A DNA stretch of 33,098 bases from Treponema sp. (GTDB lineage Bacteria > Spirochaetota > Spirochaetia > Treponematales > Treponemataceae), in NCBI GenBank assembly GCA_017392945.1, contig JAFOSK010000156.1, positions 1 to 33,098 on the forward strand, read 5' to 3'. The position numbers and the translations under genes were made by a program. Of this stretch, positions 30,568 to 33,098 are shown piece after piece; position 1 is the stretch's first letter; each line of letters starts with the position of its first letter. Under the pieces are notes generated by a model. That model did not search any database, was not told where the DNA came from, and saw only the letters and a program-made list of their open reading frames with translations.

Positions 30568-31203
30568 TCATTCATCATAATCTGCAACATTATCTGTCCA
30601 GAGTTCGCACTGACTGATAACAGTCGCAAGGGCTGCTTTCTGTCCTTCTGGCGGATAGCGGTATTTTTTCAAAAGACGTTTTACGATACAGCGCATGTTG
30701 GATCGGGCCGTTTCTTTTTTCTGCCAGTCGATTGTCTGGCTTTGGAGCAATGTTTCTGTTAGCTCGCGTGTCATCTTTACAAGCTGTTCGTTTGAATAGA
30801 AATCTTTTACAGCTTCTGGTTTTGAGAGCGCATCGTAAAAGGCAAGTTCTTCGTCTGTGAGGCCAAGCTTGTTTCCTTCTTCGCTTGCATGTAACATTTC
30901 TTTTGCAAGCTTCAAAAGTTCCTGAATAACTTCTTCGTATGTGAACATACCGTTTAGGTAGCGGTTTAAGGTTTGCTGAATGAGTTCGCTGAAGGCTTCT
31001 GATTTTACAAGGTTTGTACGCTTGTAAACTTTTACCTGTTCATCAATGAGTTTTTTAAGAAGTTCTACAGCGAGGTTCTTTTCTTTCATTTTGGAGATAT
31101 TTTCAAGGAAGGTCGGGTCAAAGAGATTTACTTTTTCGCCAACATCAGAGAAAAGATTTATAACGCCATCTGATTTAACTGACTGTTTGAGAAGATAAAA
31201 AAT
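30568..31203 (-). pseudogene. hsdR: C-terminal fragment of a type I restriction subunit HsdR
   Basis: Only the end of the protein is left. From the ATG at 31089 there are 173 codons, but the same frame is open to about 31203 with matching protein sequence (FYLLKQSVKSDGVINLFSDV and LFDPTFLENISK). The text includes KNLAVELLKKLIDEQVKVYK and KKYRYPPEGQKAALATVISQ, which match the HsdR C-terminal helical domain. A full HsdR is ~1000 residues; the helicase and nuclease domains are absent, and a TAA precedes the matching part. The next gene ends at 31209, so the break is within a few bases. No hsdM or hsdS is visible. It is inactive as an enzyme. Confidence 0.85.
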
Positions 31204-31208
31204 TTAAC

Positions 31209-31757
31209 CTACAATTCCAAATTTTTCATTCTTTGTTGTTTTTCATAATCTTCGATTTCAAACATTGTTTTATCATTTTGATAAGTAATAAATAACAATG
31301 TAGAAGAAATGCGTCCATAAGAATTGTACATCTCTTTTGCTTCTAGCATTACTGTTAAGTTTGATGAGACATACCACGTCCAATCGTAATAATCACAATC
31401 TTTATTATTTCCTTCATTAAGGTCATATAATGTTCCATATTCATCTTTTAGCTTCTCTAAAACAGCCATAAATGTTGCTTCTGAAGGATTCATATACACC
31501 GTTCTTCCCCAGCAGAGTTTATTGTTAAAGAACCTGTAAACCCTAGTAACTGAATTTCCATCTTTATGGAAAATTTTTTCATTTCTTGTTCTATTATCTT
31601 CACTTGTTTGATCATAGGCACTGGGATTTTTGTTTTTAAATTCCTCTAAAGTTGTTCCCCAAGCCATATTGTCATACCCTTCAAACTTTTTTGATTGAGA
31701 AAAACAAATTTCACTTAGCACAGACAATAGAAATATACAAAAAATAAATTTCTTCAT
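31209..31757 (-). CDS. Small exported protein of unknown function
   Basis: The 182-aa protein starts with a signal peptide (MKKFIFCIFLLSVLSEICFS, cleavage near SQS). The mature sequence begins KKFEGYDNMAWGTTLEEFKN, a pattern common in small periplasmic proteins that have a W-G-T/S turn and a following helix. It is rich in Tyr, Asn and Asp, and ends in a charged helix (FEIEDYEKQQRM). No enzyme motif is seen. TGAGGTG lies shortly before the ATG. It is 17 nt downstream of the small membrane protein gene. Its stop abuts the truncated hsdR, so it arrived with, or now marks the edge of, the rearranged segment. Confidence 0.7.
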   Translation of the reverse strand: MKKFIFCIFLLSVLSEICFSQSKKFEGYDNMAWGTTLEEFKNKNPSAYDQTSEDNRTRNEKIFHKDGNSVTRVYRFFNNKLCWGRTVYMNPSEATFMAVLEKLKDEYGTLYDLNEGNNKDCDYYDWTWYVSSNLTVMLEAKEMYNSYGRISSTLLFITYQNDKTMFEIEDYEKQQRMKNLEL

Positions 31758-31774
31758 AGTTTCACCTCAATATA

Positions 31775-32005
31775 TCAGATAAGTGCAATAAACAAGATTA
31801 CGACGGTTAGTATTACAGTAAATAAAAGCCCTACAACAAAACGGGCTGCACTCTGTCCCGCTGTGTTATGAACTGTTTCATGATGTTCAGTAATGACATT
31901 ACCGTTTTCATCTTTTCTAGTTACAGTTGTTTCAGATGTGTTCTTCTTAAAAGCCATCACGAAAACAATTATTACTCCAAAAGTAATTAATATTGCTACT
32001 CCCAT
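31775..32005 (-). CDS. Small protein with two membrane helices
   Basis: A 76-aa protein from the ATG at 32005, which has GGAGG five bases upstream (an upstream TTG reading overlaps that site). Helix one is VAILITFGVIIVFVMAF, helix two is FVVGLLFTVILTVVILFIAL. Between them lies a polar loop with TVTRKDENGNVITEHHETVH. The function is unknown. It is 17 nt upstream of the exported-protein gene and probably shares its transcript. It is divergent from the XRE regulator across a short region with two palindromes. Confidence 0.65.
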   Translation of the reverse strand: MGVAILITFGVIIVFVMAFKKNTSETTVTRKDENGNVITEHHETVHNTAGQSAARFVVGLLFTVILTVVILFIALI

Positions 32006-32045
32006 ATAAGCCTCCAATCTTTCTGTTTGTAAGAATCCAATCGCC

Positions 32046-32076
32046 TTGTTATCTAATTAATAACAATCCAATTGGA
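32046..32076. promoter_or_regulatory. Candidate operator region between the XRE regulator and the small membrane protein
   Basis: TTGTTAT/ATAACAA (32046-32066) forms an inverted repeat with a 7-nt centre, directly followed by the perfect palindrome TCCAATTGGA (32067-32076). ATCCAA-like half-sites recur at 32036 and 32096. This lies in the divergent gap next to a helix-turn-helix gene, where such regulators usually bind. Confidence 0.4.
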
Positions 32077-32152
32077 CTTATATAATATTATAATAATCCA
32101 AATATATCAAGTTTTCGTTTAAAAAATCCATTTGTATTATTCTTACTGTAAT

Positions 32153-32464
32153 ATGTTACAATTTTGGCAGAATGTGAAAGAAGAGTTGGAATATAATCTT
32201 ATAACTCAAAAGGATTTGGCTGCGACAATAGGAATCAGCTACAATACATTACAATCGTGGATAACTAAAGACCGCTTGCCTGATGCAGAACAAGCCTTAA
32301 AAATTGCAAAAGAATTAAATACAAATGTTGAATATCTTGTAACCGGAAAGAATGAATCGAAAAATGGAATCAAACAAAATTTACAAGATATGATACCGAA
32401 GTTGAATCATTTATCAAATGAGAATCTTGAACTAATTGATGTTATTGCCGGCCGGTTGAAATGA
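32153..32464 (+). CDS. XRE-family helix-turn-helix regulator
   Basis: A 103-aa protein. The DNA-binding fold is at about residues 15-65: LITQKDLAATIGISYNTLQS, then DAEQALKIAKELNTNVEYLV. The remaining 35 residues (NHLSNENLELIDVIAGRL) form a helix like those in phage and plasmid repressors. It probably represses its own promoter and the divergent two-gene unit. An upstream TTG at 32132 is also in frame, but the ATG at 32153 fits domain length. No ribosome site; TATTAT 12 nt upstream implies a very short leader. The AT-rich composition and context point to mobile or defence-related DNA. Confidence 0.8.
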   Translation: MLQFWQNVKEELEYNLITQKDLAATIGISYNTLQSWITKDRLPDAEQALKIAKELNTNVEYLVTGKNESKNGIKQNLQDMIPKLNHLSNENLELIDVIAGRLK

Positions 32465-32519
32465 TTTAAAAAGATGTCGGGTAGATTAAGAATTATTATA
32501 TTTAAACTTTAGGTGTTTT

Positions 32520-33098
32520 ATGCGAAAAACTTTTCTAGAAATTTTGAAAGAAAATAATTTCAGCTATTAAATCGAATATGAACGATTAAGAGATATATTT
32601 TATGGAACTTATCGGTATGAAGGATTTGCACAAATAACGTTATATTCTCAAATAAATTCTAATTTCTTAAAAATTCAGTTTAGAAAAAACGCATTATCAT
32701 TAGACGATTTTGACAGAGCGAATGGATATGATTTTAAGAAAAGGGAAAGAATTATAAATTTAGATGAATTAATTTCTTTTTGCGAATATATAATTAATTT
32801 CGTAAATGCAATTTCTATTGATTATGTTCTTTCTGATTTAGTTGAATTAATTGAGAAACAAGTTGATACAATTATGGATACAATTTGTTATATGCCTGTT
32901 GAGAAAAAAGGAATAACAATATATGTCCCAAAAGAGCCGGCTGCTATAGAAGTGTCTCAAATTGTTGATGAGGAGATTTCATATAAGGTTTTGTCGTATA
33001 ACCATCATTCCTTAAAAGGAAATATAGAAGAAAAACGTAAAGTATTGGAAAAATTGGCTTTACATCTAGAACCTCGCCAGACAGAATTACAAGAATTG
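32520..33098 (+). pseudogene. Open frame interrupted by one stop codon, runs off the right edge; possible abortive-infection-type protein
   Basis: ATG at 32520 begins MRKTFLEILKENNFSY, then TAA (32568-32570), and the same frame continues without another stop for 176 codons to the window end. The continuation (IEYERLRDIFYGTYRYEGFA and on) has normal protein texture, with YNHHSLKGNIEEKRKVLEKL and ALHLEPRQTELQEL near the end. That H-x-x-K-G-x-I-x-x-K-R-x-x-L-x-x-L-A-x-x-LEP pattern resembles the central part of AbiJ-related defence proteins as I recall them. It is either a nonsense mutant, a sequence error, or translated from a later start. The XRE gene is 55 nt upstream. Family assignment is tentative. 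Confidence 0.5.

Overview
The window reads as a chromosomal segment of a host-associated spirochaete, most likely a Treponema-like species. This is inferred from overall gene style (moderate GC, exported small proteins, long uncharacterised proteins that resemble treponemal ones, a rhamnosyl-type EF-P with EarP); no rRNA or other decisive marker is present. About 30 genes are real, and most of the window is tightly packed housekeeping DNA. The last 2.5 kb (about 30.3-33.1 kb) is AT-richer accessory DNA with gene remnants.

Layout. 1-4135 (minus strand): nucleotide-sugar operon manC, manA, rfbA, rfbC, rfbB (rfbB cut by the window edge), supplying GDP-mannose and dTDP-L-rhamnose precursors. 4551-5516: orphan DPPY-type DNA methyltransferase. 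5722-7544: Lrp/AsnC regulator followed by a class I/II aminotransferase. 7708-9057: membrane-anchored TPR protein. 9227-14757 (minus): five-gene operon ending in rsmG, preceded by a DUF2804 protein, a 667-aa unknown, an HEXXH protein and a small exported protein. 15528-16976: beta-CASP/MBL RNA-processing nuclease with a long, duplicated, hairpin-rich leader. 17199-21072 (minus): SGNH hydrolase, hisB, GNAT, 2H phosphoesterase, hisG. 21250-24657: earP, a Lys-rich exported protein, exodeoxyribonuclease III (minus) and efp. 24765-28061: TSUP permease, PdxR/MocR regulator and a divergent pyridoxal/pyridoxamine kinase. 28329-30278: M48 membrane protease and convergent folE. 30388-33098: GNAT scrap, 5'-deleted hsdR, two small envelope proteins, an XRE regulator, and an open frame broken by one stop codon.

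Genes that work together. rfbA/B/C make the dTDP-rhamnose pathway intermediates (rfbD is not visible), EarP is the dTDP-rhamnose-dependent EF-P arginine rhamnosyltransferase, and the efp product has an SGR tip whose arginine falls at residue 32. PdxR and the kinase form a PLP-salvage unit. Lrp and the aminotransferase form an amino-acid unit.

The most unusual content is repeat DNA. (A) Four clear copies and one degenerate copy of a ~150-bp nested palindrome sit between genes, with stem arms that differ between copies but remain complementary. (B) Three copies of a ~90-105-bp GC-rich palindromic element occur, one inserted in frame inside earP, adding about 30 residues; it forms a perfect 25-bp inverted repeat with the copy just upstream of earP. 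(C) A 110-bp hairpin-rich unit is tandemly duplicated in the leader of the MBL nuclease. (D) Two TCGA-AAGCTCAA hairpins occur, one nested in the loop of a terminator. Several genes without a Shine-Dalgarno sequence have a -10 box exactly 6 nt before the ATG, suggesting leaderless mRNAs.
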